A stretch of 64,000 nucleotides of DNA from Saccharicrinis fermentans DSM 9555 = JCM 21142 (GCF_000517085.1 NZ_KI912107.1:4213980-4277979), one strand, 5' to 3'; positions 29,312 to 38,159 are shown, counted from the stretch's first letter. Numbers and translations: made by a program. The notes: generated by a model from the sequence alone, not told the origin.

Positions 29312-29401
29312 ATGTTTATAATTTGTTTCTTAATGGTCATATGGAACTCGCCGTGATAATCATTCACCTGTGTGAGAGATCACTCTCATGGCTCGTTTCA
29401 T
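29312..29401 (-). repeat. leader element copy B (P450-proximal unit)
   Basis: This 90-nt unit on the minus strand runs from ATGAAACGAGCC (ATG at 29401) to the P450 start codon (ATG at 29311). It contains GGCGAGTTC before a central CATATG (29338-29343), and CATATG also spans each boundary. The initial ATG opens a 13-codon frame MKRAMRVISHTGE followed by TGA. It differs from copy D at 36020-36109 at only a few positions, all in one short patch. Confidence 0.8.
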
Positions 29402-29491
29402 ATGTTCAAATTTATCTTTCAAAGGTCATATGGAACTCGCCGAAATTAATCATGCTCCTGTGTGTGAAACAATTCTAATGGCTCATTTCAT
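29402..29491 (-). repeat. leader element copy C (outer tandem unit of P450 locus)
   Basis: This second 90-nt unit abuts copy B, with its own initial ATG at 29491. Its short frame is interrupted (ATGAAATGA) but the end of the reading pattern S-H-T-G-x-stop is still visible. The GCC...GGCGAGTTC arms and central CATATG (29427-29432) are kept. Beyond it, 29492-29796 (about 300 bp) holds no gene or repeat that I can identify. Confidence 0.75.
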
Positions 29492-29796
29492 ATTTTAAAT
29501 TACTTACATAAAAAACCTACCACCATAAAAAGACATGTTCAAAAATTGTCTCAACACATAGCTGCAAGCATTATGATTGATTTGGTATTCAAATGTAGTT
29601 AAAGATGCGTATATCTGTATTTACCTTTTTTAACAAATACATACCTTATTTTGTCAATATTTAATACCAATACTCACGTGAACCACCAATTAGAATCAAA
29701 AAAGATGAAAGCTTCTTCCTTTCAAAACAAACCTAGGCACTCATATTGCGTATAAGGCTTTCCGGTTGTACCTTAGTTGAACAAGTTAATTTTACC

Positions 29797-32700
29797 ATGC
29801 CGAACAACAGTCTAAAATACATACTCTCATGGATAACTCTATGGTTACCATTCACGCTGGGTGCGCAATATTTTGGACAAAACAAACCACACTACAAGCA
29901 ATTTAATTTTGAGTTATACAAAACACCTCACTTTGAAATTTACCATTATTTTCAGTCTGACAGCTTGGTAAAGTCTTTGGCCCAACAAAGCGAGAAATGG
30001 TATCACTACCACCAACAGATACTACAAGACACCTTTCATCTCAGAAACCCTCTACTTATTTACAGCAACCACGCTGATTTTCAACAGACCACAGCCATTA
30101 GTGGTCACATCAGTGTAGGAACCGGTGGGGTTACAGAAGGAATGAAACGCCGAGTTGTGATGCCGGTTAATTTTTCGGCACAACAAACCAACCATGTTTT
30201 AGGGCACGAAATGGTACATGCCTTTCAATATCACATGATTCAAGAGCAGGCCAATTTAGGTCTTTCAGCCATTCAAAATATACCCCTATGGATGATAGAA
30301 GGTATGGCAGAATACCTTTCCATCGGGAACACAGATAGCCACACCGCTTTATGGATGCGTGATGCCTTAATTCACAATACATTTCCAACATTAAAACAGA
30401 TGACGGTGAATTACAACTATTCACCCTATCGTTACGGCCAGGCCTTTTGGAGCTATATTGCACACACCTATGGCGAACAATATATTAAACACCTCATGCT
30501 GGAAACCGCCAACAAAGGAGTAGAAAAAGCCATTTCAGATGTATTCATGCTGTCCATGGACTCCCTTTCGACCGCTTGGAAGAACAAACTTAAAAGTCAT
30601 TTACTCAAAAACGTGAACGACTCCACCTTCTCAATTCATGGAGAACGAATAATATCACACAAAAACAGCGGCAACTATAATCTTGCACCCTCGGTGAGTC
30701 CCAATGGTGAAAAAATAGTCTATTTATCAGAAAGAGATCTATTTAGTCTTGACCTTTTTATAGCTGATGCACATAATGGTAAGCTGATAAAAAAGATATA
30801 CACATCCACCTACAGCGATGAAATTGATGCCCTTAGTTTTCTAGAAACGGCAGGAACCTGGTCCAATGATAGTAGACACTTTGCTTACGTAGCATTCATT
30901 AAGGGTAAAAGTGCATTAGTAATATTCGATACACAAAGTGGTGACATATCGCAGACCATTTCTTTTGAGGATGTGGATGGGATTGCCTATCCGGCCTGGT
31001 CGCCACTCGGCGATAAAATTGTCTTTACCGGACTTAACAATGGGGTATCCGATTTATATGTATATGATATGCGGACAAAAAAACTACGTAATATCACCAA
31101 CGATCCTGCATGTAATCTACAGGCAGTATGGAATCACACTGCAGACCGCTTATACTATGTTACAGACGCTCCTTCGCCCAGTGCAAATCAACATAGGCCT
31201 CAGCGATATAACTTGGCTTCTATTCATCTAAAAACGGGCCTTAAAAAAATTTATACCACATTCGATGGTGCACAAAATGTAAATCCTATAATAGATGAAA
31301 AGGACTCAAAAATCTATTTTCTATCAGATCGTGACGGTAAGCGCAATTTGTATGTACTCCATCTTCATTCAGGTTCTATCAAACAACTCACCCAATACCC
31401 TACGGGCATCACAGGGATGACCATGCTCTCCCCTGCCTTATCCATTTCAGGTAAAAATTTATATTATAACATGTTATGGGAAGGACGTTTCTCGATCCTT
31501 AAAACAAATTTAAGTCAGATAGAAAAAACAGCCATTGACGTAAACAACCATTACTATAATGATTACGCATGCCGATTGATGCCCTATTCAACACTTCCTT
31601 CGGAGGTTGACGCTAACCTAATGGTCAACAATATGATTCAACCCACTGATTCAGATAGCTTTTACAAGGATCATATGAAAGCCAAGTTCAAACTCGATTA
31701 CATTGGCAACACAGGAGTAGGTGTGATGACTGGCAGGTTTGGTTCGGGCATGGCAGGCAGCATAGAGGCCCGATTTAGTGACATTCTAAGTGAGCATGTC
31801 ATTTATAGCGGGATAAATATCAACGGAGAGATTTATGATTTCGGCGCTCAAGTTGCTTATGTTCAACAAAAACATCCTATTAAGTTAGGAATGAGTATAT
31901 CACACATTCCTTATCGAACGGGTTATTATCGAAATGAAAGCGATGAAGAAAACGAGCTTTCCTATATCTTTCAGCGTACCTTTGTAGATCAGCTCACTCT
32001 ATTTAGCTATTATCCCATCAACAAGGCACACCGCATCGAAGCAGGAATATCTGCAGCTCACTATAGCTACAGAACTGAGCGCATCGACAACCCTACCTCC
32101 TTTTACTCCACTAGCACACAAAAGAAACATCGCATTGATTCCCCCTCGCCTTTTGGAGTAGGTATTATTGACCTTGCGTATGTCATCGATAACTCAAAGT
32201 ACGGATTGGCCTCTCCCATCGAAGGCAAAAGAATAAGACTCGCTTATGAAAGATATCTGCACGGCATTAATATAAATACCCTCTTGGTAGACTACCGTAA
32301 ATACTTTAGGGCTAAACCCTACACTTTTGCCTTCCGTTTTTACCACTATGGAAGATATGGAAAAGAAAGTGACAGCGACAAGCTATTGGGTATTTACATT
32401 GGCTATCCATGGTATGTAAGAGGTTACGAGACTGGAAATTTCTATGGTAGTGAAGAAGAAGGCAAAATATCAACCAACCAACTGCTGGGATCCAAGGTAA
32501 TGGTTTCTAACTTTGAGATGCGCATTCCCTTTACCGGCCCCGCTAAATACGCCTGGATCAGGTCTAACTTTCTATTTTCAGAGTTGGCCCTTTTCTACGA
32601 TGCTGGTTTGGCTTGGGATAATGACTCAGAACTCGTCTGGAGTCTCACTACCACAAACGAAAACAAGAGAATACCAATCATGAGCACAGGTGCTGCAATA

Positions 32701-32811
32701 AGAATCAACTTACTGGGCTCTCTGATCATCGAACCATACTATGCCTTTCCATACCATCAAGGTAAAATACATAAGGCTAACTTTGGTATAAATATCCTTT
32801 CCGGATGGTAG
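29797..32811 (+). CDS. secreted gluzincin-type metallopeptidase / beta-propeller / outer-membrane barrel fusion
   Basis: From the ATG at 29797 a signal peptide (LKYILSWITLWLPFTLGAQ) leads into a peptidase-like domain. This has the zinc motif HEMVHAFQYH at about residue 137 and a downstream glutamate in WMIEGMAEYLS at about 166, the peptidase-MA pattern. The middle (about 290-590) shows TolB/WD40-like repeats (APSVSPNGEKIVYLSERD, YPAWSPLGDKIVFTG, VNPIIDEKDSKIYFLSDRDG). The last 350 residues resemble a surface-antigen/Omp85-type barrel with a terminal aromatic residue. A 17-codon longer frame starts at 29746 without a good start context. Confidence 0.75.
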   Translation: MPNNSLKYILSWITLWLPFTLGAQYFGQNKPHYKQFNFELYKTPHFEIYHYFQSDSLVKSLAQQSEKWYHYHQQILQDTFHLRNPLLIYSNHADFQQTTAISGHISVGTGGVTEGMKRRVVMPVNFSAQQTNHVLGHEMVHAFQYHMIQEQANLGLSAIQNIPLWMIEGMAEYLSIGNTDSHTALWMRDALIHNTFPTLKQMTVNYNYSPYRYGQAFWSYIAHTYGEQYIKHLMLETANKGVEKAISDVFMLSMDSLSTAWKNKLKSHLLKNVNDSTFSIHGERIISHKNSGNYNLAPSVSPNGEKIVYLSERDLFSLDLFIADAHNGKLIKKIYTSTYSDEIDALSFLETAGTWSNDSRHFAYVAFIKGKSALVIFDTQSGDISQTISFEDVDGIAYPAWSPLGDKIVFTGLNNGVSDLYVYDMRTKKLRNITNDPACNLQAVWNHTADRLYYVTDAPSPSANQHRPQRYNLASIHLKTGLKKIYTTFDGAQNVNPIIDEKDSKIYFLSDRDGKRNLYVLHLHSGSIKQLTQYPTGITGMTMLSPALSISGKNLYYNMLWEGRFSILKTNLSQIEKTAIDVNNHYYNDYACRLMPYSTLPSEVDANLMVNNMIQPTDSDSFYKDHMKAKFKLDYIGNTGVGVMTGRFGSGMAGSIEARFSDILSEHVIYSGININGEIYDFGAQVAYVQQKHPIKLGMSISHIPYRTGYYRNESDEENELSYIFQRTFVDQLTLFSYYPINKAHRIEAGISAAHYSYRTERIDNPTSFYSTSTQKKHRIDSPSPFGVGIIDLAYVIDNSKYGLASPIEGKRIRLAYERYLHGININTLLVDYRKYFRAKPYTFAFRFYHYGRYGKESDSDKLLGIYIGYPWYVRGYETGNFYGSEEEGKISTNQLLGSKVMVSNFEMRIPFTGPAKYAWIRSNFLFSELALFYDAGLAWDNDSELVWSLTTTNENKRIPIMSTGAAIRINLLGSLIIEPYYAFPYHQGKIHKANFGINILSGW

Positions 32812-32944
32812 TCCCTACAGTCATTACTCAGCATTACCCACCCACTATGGAGCAATAACAAAACGATCCACCTAAAATTGGGCTCTTAGCGGAATGAAAA
32901 CACAAGATAGACAGTTATAAAATTTCTCAATCACAAAAAAAAAT

Positions 32945-32952
32945 TAACTTTG
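32945..32952 (+). promoter_or_regulatory. putative -7 box of transketolase
   Basis: TAACTTTG followed by T is a good fit to TAnnTTTG. It lies 75 nt before the transketolase ATG. No clear TTTG box is seen at -33. Confidence 0.45.
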
Positions 32953-33027
32953 TCACGATTTTCATTTCAAGGATCATAGGGGTAAAAACCGTAGATGGAA
33001 AGTTAAACCCATAATTATTATTTAAAG

Positions 33028-35055
33028 ATGAGTAACGTAACTGTGAACAGAGCAGCAGACAACATTAGAGTTCTATCAGCTGCCATGGTAGAAAAAGCAA
33101 AATCAGGCCACCCTGGAGGTGCAATGGGCGGTGCCGATTTTATTAACATTCTTTTTTCTGAATACCTTAACTATGATCCTAATGACAGGAATTGGGTAAA
33201 CCGAGACCGTTTCTATTTAGATCCGGGTCATATGTCGCCTATGTTATATGCCCAGTTGGCTTTAACCGGCGCATACACCATGGAAGAAATCGCTCATTTT
33301 CGTCAATGGGGAAGTCCCACTCCCGGACACCCAGAGGTGGATTTCTCTCGTGGTGTGGAAAACACTTCCGGCCCATTGGGACAAGGACATACTATGGCTG
33401 TAGGTGCAGCTATTACTGAAAAATTCTTAGTGGAGCGTTTCGGAAAATGGATGAGCCACAACATTTACACTTTTATTTCGGATGGTGGTATCCAAGAGGA
33501 AATATCTCAAGGAGCTGGCCGTATAGCAGGTTACCTTGGCTTAAATAACCTGGTGATGTTCTACGACTCCAACGACATCCAATTATCCACCAAAACGGAT
33601 GCGGTAACAACCGAAGACACTGCTAAAAAATATGAGGCCTGGGGCTGGTCAGTAATGACAATCGATGGTAACGATGCCGATGAAATACGCAAAGCCATGG
33701 ATGCTGCTCAAGCAGAAACCGAAAAACCATTCCTTATCATCGGAAAAACCATCATGGGTAAAGGCGCTGTTAAAGCAGACGGTTCTTCATTCGAAAGAAT
33801 GGTTTCAACGCACGGACAGCCATTGTCTGCCGCTGGAGCCTCCTTTGATGACACCATTAAAAACTTAGGCGGAAACCCAGAAAATCCTTTCTTAGTTTTT
33901 GAGGATGTGGCAGCATACTACACTTCTGTGAATGAAAAAAAAGCAGCCTATGCAGCTGCAAAAAAAGCAGAACAGGCAGAGTGGGAAAAAGCCAATCCAG
34001 CATTAGCAGCCAAATTCGCTAAGTTCTTTTCCGGTGAAGCTCCCGAAGTAGACTTCAGTGCCATTGAGCAAAAGGCGGGAGCTGCTACAAGAGCTGCCTC
34101 TGCAACCGTACTGGGCGTATTTGCCGATCAAGTGGAGAATATGATTGTTTCTTCAGCCGACCTTGCTAACTCAGATAAAACAGATGGTTTCCTGAAGAAA
34201 ACCAAAGCCTTTGAAAAAGGTGACTTCTCAGGTCAATTCTTACAATCGGGAGTAACCGAGTTAACCATGGCATCTATAGCAAATGGTATGGCACTTCACG
34301 GAGGAGTAATTCCGGTTGTGGGTACTTTCTTTGTGTTCTCTGATTACATGAAGCCGGCAGTACGAATTGCGGCATTGCAACAATTACCTGTTAAATATGT
34401 TTGGACACACGATGCCTTCCGCGTGGGAGAAGACGGTCCTACTCATCAGCCAATTGAGCAAGAAGCGCAAATACGTTTGATGGAGAAATTAAAAAATCAC
34501 CATGGCAATAATTCAATGATGGTTCTTCGTCCTGCAGATGTGGAAGAATCAACTGTAGCATGGGAAATGGCATTGAATAACACGCAAACACCAACGGCAC
34601 TAATCCTATCACGCCAGAACATCAAAAACTTGCCCGGAAGCAATTACCAACAAGCTCTCCAAGCCAAAAGAGGTGCTTACATTGTGGAAAAAGATGCTGA
34701 CAAACCTGACGTGGTTTTACTGGCCAGCGGATCTGAAGTGGCAACACTGGTGGAAGGCGCCATTAAATTAAGAGCTGAAAAAGGATTGAAAATACAAATT
34801 GTTTCTGTCATCTCAGAAGGTGTATTCCGTAACCAAGACAAAGCTTATCAAACTGAAGTACTACCCAATGATGTGCCTCGCTTTGGTTTAACAGCTGGTT
34901 TACCCGTTACACTGGAAGGCCTAGTAGGTGCCAATGGCTCCGTTTGGGGATTAGACCATTTTGGTTATTCTGGCCCTTATACTGTGCTCGATGAGAAATT
35001 CGGCTTCACCGCTGAAAATGTTTTCAACAAAGTTGTTGAATTGTTGAGTAAATAA
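33028..35055 (+). CDS. tkt: transketolase
   Basis: This thiamine-diphosphate enzyme transfers two-carbon units in the pentose phosphate pathway. Motifs include KAKSGHPGGAMGGADF at the N-terminus, the TPP-binding region FISDGGIQEEISQGAGRIAGYLGL, and the middle-domain WTHDAFRVGEDGPTHQPIEQ. The C-terminal domain has GLDHFGYSGPY. Length (675 aa) is typical. An Ala/Lys-rich linker (EKKAAYAAAKKAEQAEWEKA) lies between the first and second domains. Monocistronic, with a strong terminator after it. Confidence 0.96.
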   Translation: MSNVTVNRAADNIRVLSAAMVEKAKSGHPGGAMGGADFINILFSEYLNYDPNDRNWVNRDRFYLDPGHMSPMLYAQLALTGAYTMEEIAHFRQWGSPTPGHPEVDFSRGVENTSGPLGQGHTMAVGAAITEKFLVERFGKWMSHNIYTFISDGGIQEEISQGAGRIAGYLGLNNLVMFYDSNDIQLSTKTDAVTTEDTAKKYEAWGWSVMTIDGNDADEIRKAMDAAQAETEKPFLIIGKTIMGKGAVKADGSSFERMVSTHGQPLSAAGASFDDTIKNLGGNPENPFLVFEDVAAYYTSVNEKKAAYAAAKKAEQAEWEKANPALAAKFAKFFSGEAPEVDFSAIEQKAGAATRAASATVLGVFADQVENMIVSSADLANSDKTDGFLKKTKAFEKGDFSGQFLQSGVTELTMASIANGMALHGGVIPVVGTFFVFSDYMKPAVRIAALQQLPVKYVWTHDAFRVGEDGPTHQPIEQEAQIRLMEKLKNHHGNNSMMVLRPADVEESTVAWEMALNNTQTPTALILSRQNIKNLPGSNYQQALQAKRGAYIVEKDADKPDVVLLASGSEVATLVEGAIKLRAEKGLKIQIVSVISEGVFRNQDKAYQTEVLPNDVPRFGLTAGLPVTLEGLVGANGSVWGLDHFGYSGPYTVLDEKFGFTAENVFNKVVELLSK

Positions 35056-35146
35056 TGAAAGTCCATCAATAACTTTCATTTAACATATATAAAGCAAACT
35101 GATGAAGATATTCTATCAATGGTGAATATCATATCAGATAATCATA

Positions 35147-35178
35147 AAAAGCAAGCTCAATAAGGGCTTGCTTTTTTT
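35147..35178 (+). terminator. rho-independent terminator of tkt
   Basis: AAGCAAGCTC and GGGCTTGCTT form a 10-bp stem with one wobble around AATAA, followed by a T-run. It is flanked by A residues upstream, so it could also act on the minus strand. Confidence 0.85.
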
Positions 35179-35245
35179 ATGCTCATGACAAAATTCTCAT
35201 GCATCATCCGCGTTTAATTTGCTTATACAAGGTTAAGCAAGCGAT

Positions 35246-36019
35246 TCATTTGCGATTGTTTGGCACTGAAATAGCTTTCAATTTAATTTCACTTTCTATA
35301 AAGTCACGCAAATCATTTAGCTGAAAAGGGTAGCTTTTTCTCAACCTCCCCAATCTTTCATTATTATGGCCATCCGGCACATGTATAATTTTGGCCAGTT
35401 CTTGCGCAGAAACATTATATTTTTGGGCCACGTCATTAATGGTCATATTTCCATATATTTCTATTTCAGCGCGGTGTTTATGCTGGTGATTCTCCCGCTT
35501 TGGCGGCGTATTTTCATTGAACACAGCCTCCTTCGGTTTATCAATAACAGGCTGTGCTTCTATTCGCTTTTTATGCTGTCTTTCTTCTGAAGAGTAAGCT
35601 TTGCCCTTTTCGGAATGCTCTTCATGATTCCAAACATTTTCCTTAATCTCTGGTGTAAGAAAAAAAGGACTGATTCCAAATACAAAAGTAAATATCACCA
35701 ATAAGACGCTAAGAATAACTCTTAATGCCTTCACAGGCACCATCCTTTTAAATATCCCTACAATTTGCTTCCAATGAAACACAATATGCAACAATAACAG
35801 GAATAGCAAAATAAAACTCAATATTAAATGAATCGCTCCCCATTGATGTCGATCCATTCCCCAATAATATAGTTCAACATCGCGACCATATATGGCGTTA
35901 CGCTTAAATCCAGGAACAAGTACGTATTTAATTAAAAAACCGATACCTGCAATGGGAACCATCAAAATAAACATAAGCATGTCTATCGATAGATTTAATT
36001 GGGCTTTATTAATTTTCAT
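35246..36019 (-). CDS. DUF4405-type membrane cytochrome-like protein with C-terminal helical domain
   Basis: The protein has about four transmembrane helices with histidines inside or near them (HQWGAIHLILSF, LLLLHIVFHWKQIV), as in DUF4405 proteins, which are thought to be b-type-heme redox proteins. A charged periplasmic or cytoplasmic linker (about 130-185) leads to a small domain MTINDVAQKYNVSAQELAKI...LGRLRKSYPF. I recognise this domain as frequently attached to DUF4405 and ferredoxin-type membrane proteins. No partner redox gene is adjacent. Two tandem 90-nt leader elements precede the ATG. Confidence 0.75.
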   Translation of the reverse strand: MKINKAQLNLSIDMLMFILMVPIAGIGFLIKYVLVPGFKRNAIYGRDVELYYWGMDRHQWGAIHLILSFILLFLLLLHIVFHWKQIVGIFKRMVPVKALRVILSVLLVIFTFVFGISPFFLTPEIKENVWNHEEHSEKGKAYSSEERQHKKRIEAQPVIDKPKEAVFNENTPPKRENHQHKHRAEIEIYGNMTINDVAQKYNVSAQELAKIIHVPDGHNNERLGRLRKSYPFQLNDLRDFIESEIKLKAISVPNNRK

Positions 36020-36109
36020 ATGTTTATAATTTGTTTCTTAATGGTCATATGGAACTCGCCGTGATAATCAACCCCCTGTGTGAGAGATCACTCTCATGGC
36101 TCGTTTCAT
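36020..36109 (-). repeat. leader element copy D (DUF4405-proximal unit)
   Basis: This 90-nt unit runs from ATG at 36109 to the DUF4405 start codon at 36019 on the minus strand, with a central CATATG at 36046-36051. The first ATG opens a 13-codon frame MKRAMRVISHTGG then TGA. It is almost identical to copy B, 6.7 kb away, yet the genes behind them are unrelated. Confidence 0.8.
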
Positions 36110-36199
36110 ATGATTAAATTTATCTTTCAGCGGCCATATGGAACTCGCCATAATTAATCATCCCCAGTGTGTGAATTACTTTATCATGGCTCGTTTCAT
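36110..36199 (-). repeat. leader element copy E (outer tandem unit of DUF4405 locus)
   Basis: This 90-nt unit abuts copy D and begins at ATG 36199. It keeps the arms ATGAAACGAGCC and GGCGAGTTC and the central CATATG (36135-36140). The arms extend further here, GCCAT pairing with ATGGC. Its first frame stops after 7 codons. From 36200 to 36399 I see no gene, only AT-rich DNA. Confidence 0.75.
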
Positions 36200-36399
36200 A
36201 ACGATACTTTTATAGTTTCTACAGTACACTCAAAACATGAACATGAGGTCTGAAACATTTCATGATATAAAAATAGTGAGAATATTCTCAATTAAAGCCT
36301 TTATTTAAAAAAAGACACAAAAAAATGATAGCGAACGATTTTAATTGGTCGTTAATTTTCTAATGCCTTTTTCGGGACTGCCTTCTCATACGATTACAC

Positions 36400-37179
36400 T
36401 TAGTATATAACATTAAAAATCATGATGACAGAAGCAAGCAACTGGGTACCTGCAAAAAGATATTTTAAGTTTTTAGGTTTTGATTTAAGCGCCATTTTAG
36501 CCCCTGCAAAACCACCCAAAACTCCGCCCAAAGCTAAAGGTATGGCCATGGAGAAATCAAAGATTCCGGCTTCCCAATGTCCAAAAAATCCAGCTGCCGC
36601 AGACATAGACACCAAAAAAGTTGATACACCTACAGCAATATGCATGGGCACATTCATCGTCAACAGCATGAGAGGAACCAAAAAAGACCCTCCCGAAACA
36701 CCTACCATACCAGATAAAAAACCAGCTAAAAGTACAATGGGTACGGTTACTAATAAATTCACATCAAATGTATCTCCATTGGATGTTAAAGAAACAACCC
36801 ATTTATAATCAGCCTTCATTTTCTTTTTGGGTTTACATAACATTAGTAATGCAGCAATAAACATTACTACAGCAAAAATTACTTTTAATACCTTTTCATT
36901 AAAGCAATGTCCAAAGAAACCACCTGCCATCGCTGATATAAAAATAAATATACCCAACAAAATGGTTAATTTCCAATGATTCATTTTTTGCTTGCTAAAT
37001 AAAATAGCAGCCATTAATGACGAACACATCAGGATAAACTGACCTGTGGATGCCGATAGGTTCATACCAATACCGGAGAACACAAGTGTGAGCACATAAA
37101 AATTCCCACCTCCCCGTCCGGTCATAGTCATAATAAATGCAATGAGCATTATTACGACTGCCAATAACCAAATATTCAT
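36400..37179 (-). CDS. TauE/SafE-family sulfite/organosulfonate exporter
   Basis: This is an inner-membrane permease with about eight helices and the two-fold repeated family organisation, including SGMVGVSGGSFLVPLMLL and GGVLGGFAGAKMALKSKP near the C-terminus. TauE/SafE proteins move sulfite, sulfoacetate or related anions. Its ATG overlaps the stop of the rhodanese gene by 4 bp, so the two are translationally coupled. With the ArsR regulator upstream, export of sulfite or a persulfide product is the likely role. Confidence 0.85.
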   Translation of the reverse strand: MNIWLLAVVIMLIAFIMTMTGRGGGNFYVLTLVFSGIGMNLSASTGQFILMCSSLMAAILFSKQKMNHWKLTILLGIFIFISAMAGGFFGHCFNEKVLKVIFAVVMFIAALLMLCKPKKKMKADYKWVVSLTSNGDTFDVNLLVTVPIVLLAGFLSGMVGVSGGSFLVPLMLLTMNVPMHIAVGVSTFLVSMSAAAGFFGHWEAGIFDFSMAIPLALGGVLGGFAGAKMALKSKPKNLKYLFAGTQLLASVIMIFNVIY

Positions 37180-37565
37180 TTATTCAATTTTTTATAAAGT
37201 TTCCCAGGCATCACAGCTTCCATCAACGGAGGATAGCCCCCAAGAACTATTTTTACCTGTTCATATCCCTTGCTTTTTAGATAGGTGAAAATAATGACAG
37301 CCCTTACTCCTGCCGAACAAAAAACCCCAATCAATTTGTCTTTGGGTATTTCATGAATCCGCTGTGGAACTTCATGCGTAGGAATCTCCAAAACTTGAAC
37401 ATGATGAACCAAAGTCAGTTTTATCGTTTCAACTTCCTCTTTTGCCCTTACGTCGAGCAAAACAGCATTTTCTGATGCAAGAAAAGTTTCCGCTTCCATC
37501 TTGTGTTGTCCTGTACCAAAATAACGGAAATCCATTTTTTCAATTACTTTTTCTAAATCATGCAT
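37176..37565 (-). CDS. rhodanese-like sulfurtransferase domain protein
   Basis: Rhodaneses carry sulfane sulfur on an active-site cysteine, here in FCSAGVRA, after the typical ENAVLLDVRAKEE opening. The ATG at 37565 (MHDLEKVIEKM) gives 129 aa. A TTG eleven codons upstream lies inside an operator palindrome and is unlikely. It is coupled to TauE/SafE, and its promoter region holds an operator matching the one before arsR. Confidence 0.85.
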   Translation of the reverse strand: MHDLEKVIEKMDFRYFGTGQHKMEAETFLASENAVLLDVRAKEEVETIKLTLVHHVQVLEIPTHEVPQRIHEIPKDKLIGVFCSAGVRAVIIFTYLKSKGYEQVKIVLGGYPPLMEAVMPGKLYKKLNK

Positions 37566-37578
37566 AATAAATAATTTC

Positions 37579-37602
37579 CTATTTGGCGTAATAGCCAAAT
37601 AG
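37579..37602. promoter_or_regulatory. ArsR-type operator 1, before the rhodanese gene
   Basis: CTATTTGGC-N6-GCCAAATAG is a perfect 9-bp inverted repeat, 24 bp in total, lying between the arsR stop and the rhodanese ATG (13 nt upstream of it). The same palindrome recurs before arsR, so it is probably the regulator's binding site. Confidence 0.75.
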
Positions 37603-37616
37603 ATGTATAAAATTTT

Positions 37617-37910
37617 TTATTTCTTATTGATGACTTTGATTGCACAGCTCATAAAATCAAGCACACATGGAATCGCTAAACGATAATATACAAAATTCTT
37701 ATCCTTTTCTCCTTCAATTATTTTGTGTCGTTTAAGAATATCAAGATGCTTTGACATGGTTGAGATATCAATACCCACCTCCTCCGTAAGTTCCTTTACC
37801 GACAATTTTTTATCTTTTACTGCATGAACAATAAACAAACGGGTAGGATGAGCTAATGCTTTAAATAGCTCTGCTTTCTCTGCAAATTCTATTTCTATAT
37901 CCTTATTCAT
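37617..37910 (-). CDS. ArsR-family winged-helix repressor
   Basis: From the ATG at 37910 (MNKDIEIEF) this is a 97-aa DNA-binding repressor with FKALAHPTRLFIVHAV, the recognition helix ISTMSKHLDILKRHKII, and the wing GEKDKNFVYYRL. Two cysteines near the C-terminus (C82 and C89 in PCVLDFMSC) could sense persulfide, thiol oxidants or metal. The metal-binding ELCVCDL box of arsenic sensors is absent. It heads an arsR-rhodanese-TauE/SafE set, similar in content to BigR/SqrR-type sulfide-responsive operons. A TTG seven codons upstream is an unlikely start. Confidence 0.87.
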   Translation of the reverse strand: MNKDIEIEFAEKAELFKALAHPTRLFIVHAVKDKKLSVKELTEEVGIDISTMSKHLDILKRHKIIEGEKDKNFVYYRLAIPCVLDFMSCAIKVINKK

Positions 37911-38013
37911 GCGCTTAAATATAATTTTCAAATAACAAGGATCTTACTAGGCTTAAACATCTTCCTGTGTAAGAACGGTATTCTTATGAGTAGTTCATCT
38001 AATAAGCATTTTT

Positions 38014-38037
38014 CTATTTGGCAAAAATACCAAATAG
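38014..38037. promoter_or_regulatory. ArsR-type operator 2, before arsR
   Basis: CTATTTGGC-N6-ACCAAATAG has the same 9-6-9 layout as operator 1 with one mismatched pair. It lies about 104 nt upstream of the arsR ATG, which suggests autorepression. Confidence 0.72.
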
Positions 38038-38159
38038 ATTTTAAAAAACAAACTATCAGAACCTGCATACACTAAAGTTGAAACTTTATCATAGCGAACA
38101 AAGCAAAAAATTTTACGATTTATGTGGGTTGAAGCTGTGCAGCAGATCCAGAAAAAATT

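Noticed and set aside
29312-29491. tandem leader units as a CRISPR array
   Set aside because: Only two units, no spacer-repeat alternation and no cas genes; the units abut directly.
29312-36199. leader units as an insertion sequence end
   Set aside because: The CATATGRAAC...GCC ends resemble short inverted repeats, but no transposase, target duplication or longer element is present, so a mobile origin remains only a possibility.
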